Notes under the pieces: generated by a model
Seen by the model: only the letters and a program-made list of their open reading frames with translations
Told to the model about the DNA's origin: nothing
Database searches by the model: none
Shown: one piece after another, positions 47,329 through 59,147 of the stretch
Layout of the letters: each line of letters opens with the position of its first letter
Position numbering within the stretch: position 1 is the stretch's first letter
Assembly (NCBI GenBank): GCA_043228905.1
Contig: JBHGNT010000036.1
Coordinates: 1 to 64,000 of the forward strand
Source: Azolla caroliniana
Taxonomy: Eukaryota; Polypodiophyta
DNA length: 64,000 nt
Direction: 5' to 3'
Position numbers and translations under genes: made by a program

Positions 47329-50300
47329 ATGGTTGCCTCTGAAATGTCCGAGGTTTCAAGTACCTCACGCGGTGGTTCGTTCAATTCCCATAGAAATCAC
47401 CCTATGAGTGGAAAAGACCACCTTGAGATCCGTAAATTTGACGGATCCAACTTTGCCCTGTGGAAGAATCAGATGAGAGATGTCCTGATTCAAAGAAGGC
47501 AATTAAGAGCTATAAGTGGTGAAGCCAAGAGACCCGAGGGCATGACCAAGGACGATTGGGAAGAGCTCGATCTCTTGGCAATGTCTACCATAAGACTGCA
47601 CCTGGCTGACAACGTGTATTTCACAGTCTTGGACTGTGACTCAGTTGAAAAGCTATGGACTAAACTATCCAGTACATACGAAAAAGAGACCGCATCAAAC
47701 AAAGTTTATCTAATGAGAAAACTTTATGATCTTCGAATGAAGGACAATGACAGTGTCGCTTCTCATTTGAATGATTTTGATGCATTATGGTCACAATTAC
47801 TGGCTCAGAAAATGATTTTTGATGATGAGTTGAAATGTGTATTTTTGTTATGCACTTTGCCTAGCTCATGATACACTTTTTGCACCGCTATTAGTGCAAG
47901 TGCACCAAATGGGAAATTAGTCTATAATGACATATGTGGAGCTCTTTTGGGTGAAGAAATTCGTAGAAAATCTGTGATTGCATCACACAATGGAGATGCA
48001 TATAATGTTTCTGATGTTGGTCCTCGCAAGAACCAACAACGTGGTAGGAGCCAAACAAGAAATAGTGGTGGAAATGATAGAGGTAGAAGCAAATCTAGGA
48101 ACAAAAATATGGAGTGCCATTACTGTCATAAAAAGGGTCACCTTAAGAAAGATTGTTATGCCCTTAAAAATAAGGAGAAAGATAATGCTAGAGGGCATGG
48201 TAGACAATCTAGTGGTCCCTCTTCCTCGTTGGAAACGGAGGAAGTAAATGCAACATGTAGTGAGACGGACATCTTGGTCCTAGATGATGTTAGCACACAT
48301 GCTGGGGTGAACACGGTCTTTTCTCCATCATATACGTGGTTGTTGGACTCCGGTGCATCGTTTCATGTGACTCCACATAGAGAGTGGTTCACATGTTATG
48401 AAGCCAAGTCGCTTGGGAAAGTTCGACTTGGAGACTCACATCAATGCGATGTGATTGGCATTGGAGATATCTCAATGCATTTTAGTGATGGTGCTCATTT
48501 GACCATTAAAGACGTACGCCATGTTCCCCAACTAACTCGTAGTTTGATCTCCGTTGGTCAGCTTGATGACAATGGATATAAGGTGATGTTTGCTTCTCAA
48601 TCCTTTCGTATAACGAAAGGAAATATGATTGTTGCAAAAGGGAACAAAGTTGGTTCCCTCTACCCTCTATTTGTTCATCAAAAGGAACACTTGTTGGTTG
48701 TCACAGACCAGCCAATGACGAGCATTTGGCATGGTCGTTTGGGCCACATGTCAAGAAATGGCATGGAAATCCTATCTCATTATGGCCACTTACCTAAGTT
48801 GTCATTCTCTGATTTTGCCTTATGTGAGCATTGTCAACATGGTAAGCAAACTAGAAGTGCACATAAGACTAGTGTAAACTCATCCACTAAACCATTGGAT
48901 CTTGTCCACACGGATGTTTGTGGACCTATGCCCACAAGATATTTGGGTGGTGCCCTATATTTTGTTACTTTCATTGATGATGCCACTAGGAAAGTTTGGG
49001 CTTATCCAATTAAGGGAAAGGATGATGTATACCCCACTTTCAGAAAATGGCTTAGTTCGGTTGAGCTAGAAAAGGACATAAAGCTTAAGGCTTTACGTTC
49101 GGACAATGGAGGTGAGTATACCTCTCACGAATTTGTTGACTTTTGTAAGTCTAGAGGTATTCGGAGAGAGTTTACAGCTCCTTACACCCCTGTCCAAAAT
49201 GGTGTGGCTGAGAGGATGAATAGAACCATCCAGGACAGAGTTGTCTCCATGCTACACCATGCAAACCTCTCGCAAGGTTTTTGGGCAGAAGCTGTTTTAA
49301 CAGCAGTCCATGTGATTAACCTATCACCGAACACAGCCATAGGTCTAAGAGTGGCACAAGAGGTGTGGACTGGCAAGACACCTCATTATGCTCATCTCAG
49401 AGTTTTTGGATGCGAAGCGTATGTACACATTCCAAAAACTTTAAGAAAGAAATTAGACTATAAATGCAGAAAATGTATATTTCTTGGTTACGGAATTGAT
49501 GGACAGTTTGGATATCGCTTATGGGACCCTGACACACGTACTGTGGTCAGAAGTAGTGATGTTGTTTTTGACGAGAACAAAATGCATAAACAGTCCGTAA
49601 AGGAGGTAGAAGTGAGAAAGGTTGCATTTAAAGATAGTACGCCTTTTGTTGATGAAAAACAGAAAAATCTTATTGATGTAGATGCTTCGCAGTCACAAAA
49701 AACTGTTATTGACCAGGATGAAGATGCCCAAAATGATAATGCTCAGCACAATGATGTGCAAAATGATGCTTTTCAGCAAGAATATGCTCATAATGATGAT
49801 GCTCAGAATGAGGTTTCTCATGCACAACCTGATGGCACTCAGGTTCATGATTCATTGAGGAGATCTATGCGTGTGCCCAAGGCACCTAGTAAGTTTGCTG
49901 ATTATGTAATGCTAACAGATGCCGGTGAGCCTTCATGTTACAATGAAGCCATATCTGTAAATGACCATGTGAAATGGAAATAGGCCATACAAAGTGAATT
50001 GGACAGCATTTATAAAAATGGTACTTGGGATTTAGTACCTTTGCCAAAGGACAGGAAAGCATTGCCATGCAAATGGGTATACAAGTATAAGTATACATCT
50101 GATAGTGCTTCTCCAAAGTATAAAGCACGCTTGGTTGCAAAAGGTTTCAAGCAAGAATATGGAATTGACTTTGATGAAACCTTTTCTCTTGTAGTTAAGA
50201 TGACTACATTACGTATGTTGCTTTCATTGGCTGCAAATCAGAATTTGGAACTTGTCCAAATGGATGTGAAGACTGCTTTCTTGCATGGGGACCTTGATGA

Positions 50301-51480
50301 GGACATTTATATGGAACAACCAGAAGGTTATGAAGTATTGGGAAAAGAACATTTGGTATGTAAACTCAAGAAGAGTTTGTATGGGCTTAAGCAGTCCCCG
50401 AGGTTATGGTATCAGAAATTTGATGCCTTTATGAAGACTCAAGGATGTACTAGAAGCAATGAAGATGCATGTCTTTATACGAAAAACTGTTCAGATGGGA
50501 GTTTTATCACATTGATATTATATGTTGATGACATGCTTATCGCTGGTAAAAACAAGGATGAGTTATCCTCGTTAAAGAAAAACTTGAGCCAGAATTTTGA
50601 CATGAAGGATTTGGGAGATGCAAAACATATTCTTGGTATGCGTATCACTTGTGATAAGAGTAAGCGATGTATTTACTTGTCTCAGGCTGAGTACATATCG
50701 AAAGTGCTCATGAGGTTTAATATGGAGAATGCGAAGCCGTTAAGCACTCCACTACCTTCATATGTAAATCTGAGCACACGTGATTGCCCCACATCCGATG
50801 AGGACAAGAAATTCATGTCCAAGGTTCCTTATCAATCCGCTGTTGGGAGTCTTATGTACGCTATGATAGCAACCAGACCAGACATTGCTTTCGCAGTGGG
50901 AGCTGTGAGCAAATTTATGTCCAATCCTGGTAATAAACATTGGGAGGCAGTTAAACTGATTTTAAGATATCTGTGTGGCACTAAGAATAGGTGTCTATGT
51001 TTAGGTGGTGGAACTGTATCCATCATCGGATACACAGATTCTGATTATGCTGGCTGCTCTGACAGCAGAAAATCCACTTCAGGATATATTTTTCAGTTTA
51101 TGGGAGGTGCGATATCTTGGAGATCTCGTCTCCAAAAATGTACTGCTCTGTCCACTACAGAAGCAGAGTATGTCGCAGCTAGCGAAGCTTGTAAGGAAGT
51201 CGTATGGCTGTCCAGATTAGCTTGTGACATGGGCATATCTAAGCTTGTACCCATATTGTTTTGTGATAGTCAGAGTGCCATTGCATTGGCTAAAAACCCA
51301 GTATACCATGCGAAGACCAAGCACATTGGAGTGAGATATCACTTCATTCGAGAATGCATAGCTGCTGGCTATATTAGTCTTGAGAAAGTTGTCTCTCAAG
51401 ACAATGCCGCAGATGCGTTGACCAAGGCTCTATCGCACGAAGCACTAGAGCATTGCTGCCACTTGATGGGGATAACTTAG
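47329..51480 (+). pseudogene. Copia-3 gag-pol, two in-frame stops
   Basis: One frame of 1383 codons. Gag contains LEIRKFDGSNFALWKNQMR and the zinc-knuckle CHYCHKKGHLKKDC (codons 263-276). Protease: LLDSGASFHVTP (Asp at codon 340). Pre-integrase: WHGRLGHMSRNGM. Integrase: LVHTDVCGPM, LRSDNGGEYTSHEF and NGVAERMNRTIQ hold the catalytic Asp, Asp and Glu. An Asp/Asn/Gln-rich linker (about 49690-49830) follows, then RT with YVDDM (codons 1065-1069) and RNase H with FCDSQSAIALAKNPVYH. The breaks are TGA at 47869-47871 (codon 181) and TAG at 49981-49983 (codon 885), both single-codon stops without any frameshift. All catalytic motifs are present. Confidence 0.95.
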
Positions 51481-51603
51481 GTCATGAGGTTACACATTGT
51501 TTCTTGTACATTGTGTAACATACTCATCAAGTAGGATGTGTAGGTCTTGTTCAATCTCCCCATCAGCTTTGTTGATCCCTGGTTTGGCCTTTTAGTGGGA
51601 GAT

Positions 51604-51818
51604 TGATAGTAAGAAAAGGCCAAATCTGTAATTTCTTACTATTTACGCATAGGTATATAAACTAATAGAAATGAGGGTTTCGTTTGCCCCAAAAAAGTTT
51701 TGTCTGTCTCTTTCTGTTTTCTTTCTGTGTGCTGTTTTTCCTCTGTGTGTGTGTTCGACATTTTCTGTGCAAGCCAGAAAACAGCAGCTCGTCCGCCTCC
51801 ATTACTCCAGATTCAACA
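51604..51818 (+). repeat. Copia-3 3' LTR
   Basis: 215 bp; eight substitutions relative to the 5' LTR (about 3.7 percent), no length change. Confidence 0.95.
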
Positions 51819-52696
51819 ATGTGTGTGGTCACAAGAAACAGGCCCCCTCACCTACATATGTACATACATATGTCTATATGTATGTATGTATGTATGTATG
51901 TACAAGCAATTTCATGTATGTACATTGTATCGGTATGTATGTATGAGTATGTATGTACAAGCAATTTCATGTTATACATACCAACCATCCATCCTTGGGG
52001 CAAATAGTCACACCTGCTCGGTGCACAACGTAAGCACATGTGCAACAGTGCAAGATGCCAAATAACGTCGAAAATGAAATGAAAACCACAAAAACCTAAA
52101 CCTAAACCTAATAAAGCATATATATGTATTGCATAACCTTCGTCGTATCTGCTTTTCCTTGCTCGTTATTTGATGATTATCATATCAACTAGCGGTTTAT
52201 CCCAACCTAGGCAATGGGAAAATGAGTGTACAACAATGTCGATAAGTCAATTCATATTTAAACTGACACTTGTAACCTAGTTGACTAGTTGTTCATCTCT
52301 TGTAGAAATGTGCCATTATAATTCTTAGAGCAATAATACAGTTACATTGTTGTGCCCTCTGTGGTGTCTCCTTCCCTACCGATGCTTTCTTGATCTTGTT
52401 TTCTTATGTTGTTAATCGTTCTTAATCTGTTATTTGATATCTTCCTGAAGACTCTTATCTATTAGAGTGCTGGTTTTGTTCCACATCTATCCGGTAGCCT
52501 CCAACATCTGGTATCAGAGCTTGGTTTCTTACATCCTGCCACCGACTGTCTCTTTGTCTTCATCAACACTTCCTCCTTGGTAGCTTTTGAAGATCTTTCT
52601 GAAAACTTCCTTTAAAACATTATGAGAATTCGGTCCAACTGAAATCTTTTGTCAGGGAACCCCAACAAGATCATTTTTTGCTTAAGAAGAAACACC

Positions 52697-52735
<39 letters not shown>

Positions 52736-52886
52736 TCCACTACTAGCTAGATAGCCCTTGAAGTAGGCTAACCGGTTGTACTTTGTCTCTTTTAGTGTAG
52801 CCACTCGGAGTGGGATTCTTTCATATGACTGGCCTCACTCATGCTTCATTCAGTTTGACGAAAATTGAATAGGTCATCTGACGTTG
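51819..52886. repeat. Spacer X, copy 2, middle part, with relic copia PBS
   Basis: Aligns with 13774-14890. Carries a tatgtatg microsatellite (about 51870-51900), (ta)n near 52700 and, at 52509-52520, an intact tggtatcagagc preceded by gcctccaacatc. So a copia LTR end and PBS lie within the duplicated spacer; the LTR start and the coding part are not recognisable. Confidence 0.75.
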
Positions 52887-53256
52887 TGTTGAGCGGACAA
52901 GCTCAACTAGATGCGGATTGGCTGAATAAGCCATAGCCGGATCGGTATTCGGAACCAAGAATCGGATCGGAGAGACAGATCAGACTATAACCAGTAGGCC
53001 GTTATAGGCCTACGAATCTAGCCTAGTACATAGGCAGATTCCTTGGAGTCAGTGTTAGTCACTTGTGTGAGCATTGAAGTACATGTCAATACTTCTATCA
53101 GTCCTTTTAAGGACTAAGAAAAGGTGTTATGTAGGATACTGTATGTAACAAAGTGTTATTATTTTGAATTGAGTTTTATGATTTCTGCTCTCTCTGTCTC
53201 TCCCGTGAACTATGTACATTAAACCTACGTTTACTCTCTGTTGCTATCCGATTTAG

Positions 53257-55740
53257 GGTTTACGGTTCAAATTTGCCTCGGTGGTCTAGCACAATGGTAC
53301 GGGCCAATCCGAACGGCAATTTGCACCCTAGAGAAACCACCGTTCTTCTTCGACCTGCAATCGATGCTGATGGTCGAAGAAAATCACGCGAGTGGGTCAA
53401 GGACCACTCAATCGAACAATCAGATGTTGTACACGGAGGCGGATAGGCACTGTGGGCATGGATCAATCAAAGACCGAAACAGAATGTTAGTATTGTGGCA
53501 AGAAAGGCCACTGAGAGAGTGAGTGCTGGATGAAGTGCGCTAATACGGATAAATCCAGATCCGGCAAAGCCGAACAAGGAAATCGGCAGAGCTCGCATTA
53601 CGTAGAAGGATTGGAAGGATCTAGGACCGGTAAGACCGGAGAAGGGTCAGCCTTTGTGATGAAACCAGAGACGACACTCCTCACCCGATTGTGCATTTCG
53701 GGGAAGTCCCTTTAAGTCCTGTCAAACAAAAGGGAAAGCTGATGAGCGTACTACATGTTCCGACAATCACAAAGAACTTGGTGTCGGTCGGGCATTTCGT
53801 CGACCATGGGATGTAGGTGCAGTTTATGCACCTCAGGTGCTTCATTAAGGAAGAGGGCCAGATTATCGCGCAAGGGCGCCGGGACGGGAGGATGTTCATC
53901 CTCAACACCAATGACGTCGGCATCGCTATGTTCGCAAAAGGACAAAAGGTCAAATCGGATATTGACCTATGGCACTATCAGAGGCTTCAAGACCTGCAAT
54001 CAAAACAAGTTGTTTTCGTATTGCCAAAATTTAGTGGCCGAAAGGCCCAAATTTATAAAGCCTGCCAGCTCGAGAAGCAACAATGGCTTCCATTCCCCTC
54101 CGAAAGAAACCAGAGCCGTAACAAGCTTGATCTAATACATTCGGATGTATGGGGACCGGCACAGAATGTTAGTCTTGGCAAGAGCCAATATTTCGTCTCC
54201 TTCATCGACGACTACAACCGGTAGACATGGATCTACCTCATTGAGAAGAAAGGCGAAGTCTTCGACAATTTCCGTAACTTACAAATTCTTGTAGAACAGG
54301 AAACGGAGAAGAAGATCAAGTGCCTGCGGTCAGATAGCAGAAAAGAATATTTTTCTAGCCAATTCAATAGTTATTTGTAGCATAAAGGAATTCGGAGGGA
54401 ATTCAGCTACCTATACACACCAGAACAAAACGGTGTGGCCGAAAGGAAGAATCGGTCAATTGTGGAAGCAACACGGGCAATACTGAAAAAGAAGAGCATG
54501 CCCAAGTTCTATTGGGCCGAAGCGGTCCAAACGATTGTCTACATCCAAAACCGGATCGTGGATAAGGTGTCGGCACATGAGTTGTATTTCGAGTGGAAGC
54601 CAAATTTAAGGCACCTTAAGATATTCAGTAGCACGACATCGACTACGATGAGGCGTTCATGTCGGTCGCAAAGATGGCGATCGACTGTGTCCTGCTTGCG
54701 GTAGCAACGACGAAGGGGTGGCATCTACATCAAATGGATGTGAAAAACCCATTCCTGCAAGGTGATCTTGAGGAACAGGTGTTTATGGTTCAGCCCCCGG
54801 ATTTCAGTCCGGTATGAATACATCGGTGGCAGCGGCAAAGGGGTGGCATCTACATCAAATGGATGTGAAAAACGCATTCCTGCAAGGTGATCTTGAGGAA
54901 CAAGTGTTTATGGTTCAGCCCCTCGGATTTCAACCTAGTGTGAATACATCGGTGGTATGACAGAATGCAAATCCGTCTCGACTCCTTTGAACCGAAATGT
55001 GATGCTTCACTCCGACTCCGGAACGGCATGCAACCCGAAAAGGTTTGGACAGATAGTAGGAAGTCTTATCTATCTGACCATCACCCAATCGAACCCCAAT
55101 TATCCCGTTGGATTGATTAGTCAATTTATGGCGCATCCAACTATGGAGCACCGTATCTTGAGATATGTTAGCGGCACTAAGGACAAGAGGTTGTTGTATC
55201 GGACCGGTGTAGCCGAATAGTTTGTCGAACACATGGATGCCGATTGGGCCGAAAATACTGGCGATCGCATGTCTACATCTGGATATGCGTTTTCACTAGG
55301 AGGTGTCGCAGTCGCCTGGCGCACTAAGAAGCAGTCGACAATAGCACTGCCGAGCACGGAGGCCGAGTACCGAGGAGCAGCTGTCGCAATGTGCCTTATG
55401 GCTCAGGAGGCTCTTGAGGGATCTGCGAGTGGAGGTGTCAGATACGACGATGATCTATTGCGACAACCTCAGCAGCATCCAATTAGTGAAGAACCTTGTC
55501 TTCCACGCCCGAACCAAGCACACCGAGGTGCACTACCATTTTGTCTAAGAGCGGTTTCTCTCCGGTGAAGTGGAACAGCTAGATGTTCCGATGGATCGAT
55601 AGATGGCTGACATCTCCACCCAACCCCTTGGCTTAGACTAGTTGCGGCAATTTTTTGGTGCACTGGTTGTTCAGTACCTCGATATGCCGAACTTGAGGGG
55701 GAGGATGAAAGGAGGAATGAGGAAGAAAACCAAGCCAAGT
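53257..55740 (+). pseudogene. G-2 gag-pol relic with deletions
   Basis: Gag phrase CLGGLAQWYGPIRTAIC (about 53268); zinc-knuckle traces; protease flank lost; pre-integrase KVKSDIDLWHYQRL (about 53950); integrase with LDLIHSDVWGPAQN (about 54123) and NGVAERKNRSIVEATRA (about 54429). Integrase then jumps to DYDEAFMSVAKMA, the start of RT. A 125-bp block is tandemly duplicated (54713-54837 and 54838-54958). Most of RT including the YVDD box is missing. RNase H: GSLIYLTITQSNPNYPVGLI, DADWAE, STSGYAFSLGGVAVAW and STEAEYRGA. Many stops and shifts. Confidence 0.88.
54713..54958. repeat. 125-bp tandem duplication within G-2 RT
   Basis: Both copies include gcatctacatcaaatggatg (54721 and 54846) and encode [19 protein letters not shown]. 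They differ by a few substitutions and a small indel. Confidence 0.9.
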
Positions 55741-55744
55741 TAGA

Positions 55745-56276
55745 AATTGATTACGACTTCGACCTGACTGAGAAAGTCGAAGTGCACGGGATGACTGAAG
55801 TAGCCGAGACCGGACATAGGGGGAGCCACCGGAACGGAGGGCCCAAGCCAAATCCAGCCAAAAAAGGGGGAGGCAAAGTCAGGAAGACCAAAACACGAAC
55901 ATGGTCCGATGTCGTGAAGGGTCTGAAGGTTGAAGAAGAATTGGACATAGCCAATTCGGACAAGAGCTGGAACGAATCAGATGCACCTGATTCAGAGAAG
56001 CCGAATTAACTAAAGGCCAAACAGACGAGAAGGCAGCTGATGTCGACAACGACATGGAGGAATCGACGGGTCTAGAAGCGCCGAAGTCGCAACAGCAAAG
56101 GAGTTGAGAAGGTCCTTATGCGGAGACAGACCGACCGAGAAGGTTGAGAGGCACGAAACCGGATGGGTCGAGGAATGCGAGCAAGGCGGGAGGACGGCAG
56201 GAGGAGCCAGAGAGAAGGACCGACTACCACAGATAGTGACATTGCGATCCGACCTCAAGTTGAGCTTGAGGGGGAG
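55745..56276 (+). CDS. Extra 3' open frame of family G, copy in G-2
   Basis: An open frame through 56009 contains KTKTRTWSDVVKGLK and NSDKSWNESDAPDS, like the frame at 33025-33361 in G-1. A stop precedes the LKAKQTRRQ end. It is enclosed by a polypurine tract at the end of pol (acttgagggggagg, 55691-55704) and a second at the LTR (gagcttgagggggag, 56262-56276). Function unknown; no start codon is clear here. Confidence 0.5.
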
Positions 56277-56731
56277 TGTTGAGCGGACAAGTTCAACCGG
56301 ATCCGGATCAGCTGAATAAGCCAGAGCCAGATCGGTATCCGGAACGGAGAACCGGATCGGTATCTAGATCGGTATCCGGAACCAAGAACCAGATCATAGA
56401 GACAAATTGGACTATAACCGATAGGCCGTTATAGGCCTACGAATCTAGCCCAGTACATAGGTACATTCCTTGGAGTCGGTGTTAGTCGCTCGTGTGAGCA
56501 TTGAAGTACATGTTAGAACTTATGTCAGTCCTTTTAAGGACTTGTATAAAAGGTGGTGTAGGACACTGTATGTAACAGAGTGTTATTATTTTGAATTGAG
56601 TTTTATGCTTTCTGCTCTCTCTGTCTCTCCCATGAACTGTGTATTCTAAGCTTTCCTTAAACCTGTGTTTACTCTTTGTTGCTATCCGGTGTAACCGGTT
56701 TTGTTAAAGCTTCCACACATATTCTTTTACA
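56277..56731 (+). repeat. G-2 3' LTR
   Basis: 455 bp, TGTTGAGCGG to TTTTACA, with tataaaag after ggacttg as in G-1. Confidence 0.9.
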
Positions 56732-57272
56732 CCTTGTTCACACACTCGCCGTAACTACTAGAAGCAAATTCAGCTCTAGGAACAACCCCCATCCGTGCTT
56801 CATTTGGCTAGATGACATTAGGGAAAAACCAGTTGTATTTGTCCCTCTTGTTGTTGTAGTCATCCAAAGCGGGATCAACTTGGAAATAGGTACAAATGAC
56901 ACAAAGGCACATAATTTGTGATCAACCTTGTGAAATTGGCAATTGGAATTGGATTGGTAGTTAACTGTGCTCAATTCGACTAGGCGATATTCGGGAAGAC
57001 CAGCCGGCCCTATCCCTCCAATCGCTGTAGCCACTCTGAAGTTGCCATCTGAAACCCAATTAGCTAACCAATCAGCAAATTCAGATACAATTGGGCTAGG
57101 CCAAATCGAATGTGGCCACTTCGAACAGAACCTACCTAAAGTTGAAGTCAATACAGCTCGTGTTCAAATCTAGCTAGAACAATATTGGGTGAGCCAGCTA
57201 GTTGCACCCCATCACCGTTCTAGTCGACTCTGAATAGAGTCCCCCAAAATTAACACATAATGGCATCAACAT
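56732..57272. repeat. Spacer X, copy 2, right end
   Basis: Continues X from 52886 after the G-2 target duplication. Non-coding. The last 70 bp match 43953-44030 of unit 1. Confidence 0.75.
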
Positions 57273-57715
57273 CCGGCTCATCTGAGATGAGTCTATTTCT
57301 CCCTTTTGATTTATCTCAGCAACTCTCAGGGACTAGAAGAGGAGTTGCATCTTTATTAAGACAAACAGATAAATCTACCAAAACAATTTTTTGTTCACCT
57401 TGCTTTTCATGAATCCTTGCCCACTTGAGCCAACTTTTCCTGAATTTTAAGCTTCTATTACATAATAAAACCAACATGCCAATGTTGGCTATGAGAAGCT
57501 CTTTAAAATGTACTAATATTCTAGAGTCTGAAGACTTGTAAAGAGATATATTTAAGCAATTTATGTGCAAATATGTAGAAAGTGGAAAATTATTTGGTTT
57601 TGGAAATGATGATTAATTTATGATTTGCTCAAGAATTTTGAGTTTCTTGAGTGATAATCAAGGGTTTGGTTTGTATGCATCTACAAGAATATAATATGGT
57701 ATGTGGGCACAGAAA

Positions 57716-58290
57716 ATAAATTTGGCTATCTAACAATTGCTTCAATTAATTGGCGCCCACACGGTTGGTGAATGAAACAATTGCTTTAATACATCTATAT
57801 GATCAACCACATCTGGTTTTCATAATTATTTCAATTATAAGAAAATAAATTTCGCTATATAACAATTGCTTCAATTAATTGGCGCCCACCTAGTTGGTGA
57901 ATGAGACAATTGCTTTAATACATCTATACGATCAACCACATCTGGTTTTCATAATTATTTCAATTATAAGAAAATAAATTTCACTATATAACAATTGCTT
58001 CAATTAATTGGCGCCCACCTAGTTGGTGAATGAGACAATTGCTTTAATACATCTATATGATCAATCACATCTGCTTTTGATAATTATTTCAATTATAAGA
58101 GAATAAATTTGGCAATATACCAATTGCTTCAATTAATTGGCGCCCACATGGTTGGTGAATGAGACAATTGCTTTAATACATCTTTATGATCAACCACATC
58201 TGCTTTTGATAATTATTTCAATTATAAGAAAATAAATTTGGCTATATAACAATTGCTTCAATTAATTGACGCCCTACTGGTTGGTGAATG
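57716..58290. repeat. 129-bp tandem repeat array, unit 3 (four to five copies)
   Basis: More regular and slightly longer than the array in unit 1; units differ at few sites. Confidence 0.92.
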
Positions 58291-59147
58291 AAACAATAGC
58301 TTGATTTAGTTCTAGTCATGGTTTAGTTCCTTACAATGTTCCTCAGTCCATGATTGTCATTGGCACTTTTTGACCATGATGAATATCACAGTAGTGTTAT
58401 CATTAATCCTAACACGTGGCTTGGTTCTTTTCTCCAGGGGTTTAACTTACCAGTAGCTAAATGTTAAAGTCAATTTTATGCATACCTTTTTTTGGCTCTG
58501 TTACCTATCGTAATTTTAATGTTTTTGGCACAAGTAAATGCAAAATTTTCTTGATCATTTACTGTGGGTAAAAATGTGATTATACAGCAGTGATGGTTGT
58601 ATTTTGCTGTAAAGAGATGGCATTGAACGGACTCAAGATTGCATTGTTGCACATTGCATATCTGAACATGGACAAAAATAGTGAAATGTACACTGAAGCC
58701 AACTTTGTAATGAAAACGTTTTGACAGCAACTATGATTTAAAAAATCTTTGAATATGGAGATGCATACTTTTAAATAAACAGCTATAAATGAACCATGAA
58801 CTCTTTTGGATAGTCATCAAATATGAGATCTTTGCGTAGTCCTTACACATGGCCTTAAGAAGTTCATAATGGAAAGTGGTTCAACAAATGATAGTTTCAT
58901 GATTACATTGCAACCCGTGTAGCACAAGAAACTGTCTCTGAGTACATAGAACGGATAACGTCCTTTCTTTTAATAGGATGTCTACTTTTTACACCGGTCG
59001 CTAAAAGGGTTGAATATAGGAAAATCAGTGAAGTAATACCAGAAATTCATTTTCCTGAATATCATCTCAGCTGAACGCATGATAACATAATAATGATAAA
59101 TTCAGATCATTTTATTATATGTTTTAACAGAACAACGAATAAGGTCA
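58291..59147. other. Intergenic DNA downstream of hydrolase gene B
   Basis: Nearly identical to 10346-11199; no other gene seen. Confidence 0.5.

Larger units (their letters stand above)
46633..51818 (+). mobile_element. Copia-3: Ty1/copia element, nearly complete
   Basis: 215-bp LTRs at 46633-46847 and 51604-51818, TGATAGTAAG to TTCAACA, differing at 8 sites. The target duplication is atgtg (46628-46632 and 51819-51823). The PBS tggtatcagagc is at 46849-46860 and the polypurine tract agtgggaga at 51594-51602. A single gag-pol frame (47329-51480) is broken only by two stop codons. It is inserted in spacer X of unit 2, at a point where unit 1 is uninterrupted (about 13774), so it is younger than the duplication. 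Confidence 0.95.
52887..56731 (+). mobile_element. G-2: decayed family G copia element
   Basis: The left LTR (52887 to about 53256) is cut short and runs straight into gag, so the LTR end, PBS and gag start are deleted. The right LTR is complete (56277-56731). The target site was cgttg (52882-52886), present on the right as ccttg (56732-56736), one mismatch; spacer X resumes without loss. Internal: gag, protease, integrase, a small part of RT, RNase H and the extra 3' frame. Confidence 0.9.
45816..57272. repeat. Segmental duplication unit 2 (Y, repeat, spacer X; hydrolase gene absent)
   Basis: Spacer Y (45816 to about 46289) and two 129-bp units (46290-46459) align with unit 3. At 46460 the sequence jumps directly to spacer X, so the 3-kb hydrolase region is deleted. 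X is interrupted by Copia-3 (46633-51818) and by G-2 (52887-56731) and ends at 57272, where unit 3 begins. Confidence 0.8.

Noticed and set aside
57316-57570. 84-codon - strand frame in spacer Y, with a related stretch at 45840-45960
   Set aside because: The two copies differ by many amino-acid changes with no excess of silent changes, and no family is recognised; probably chance.
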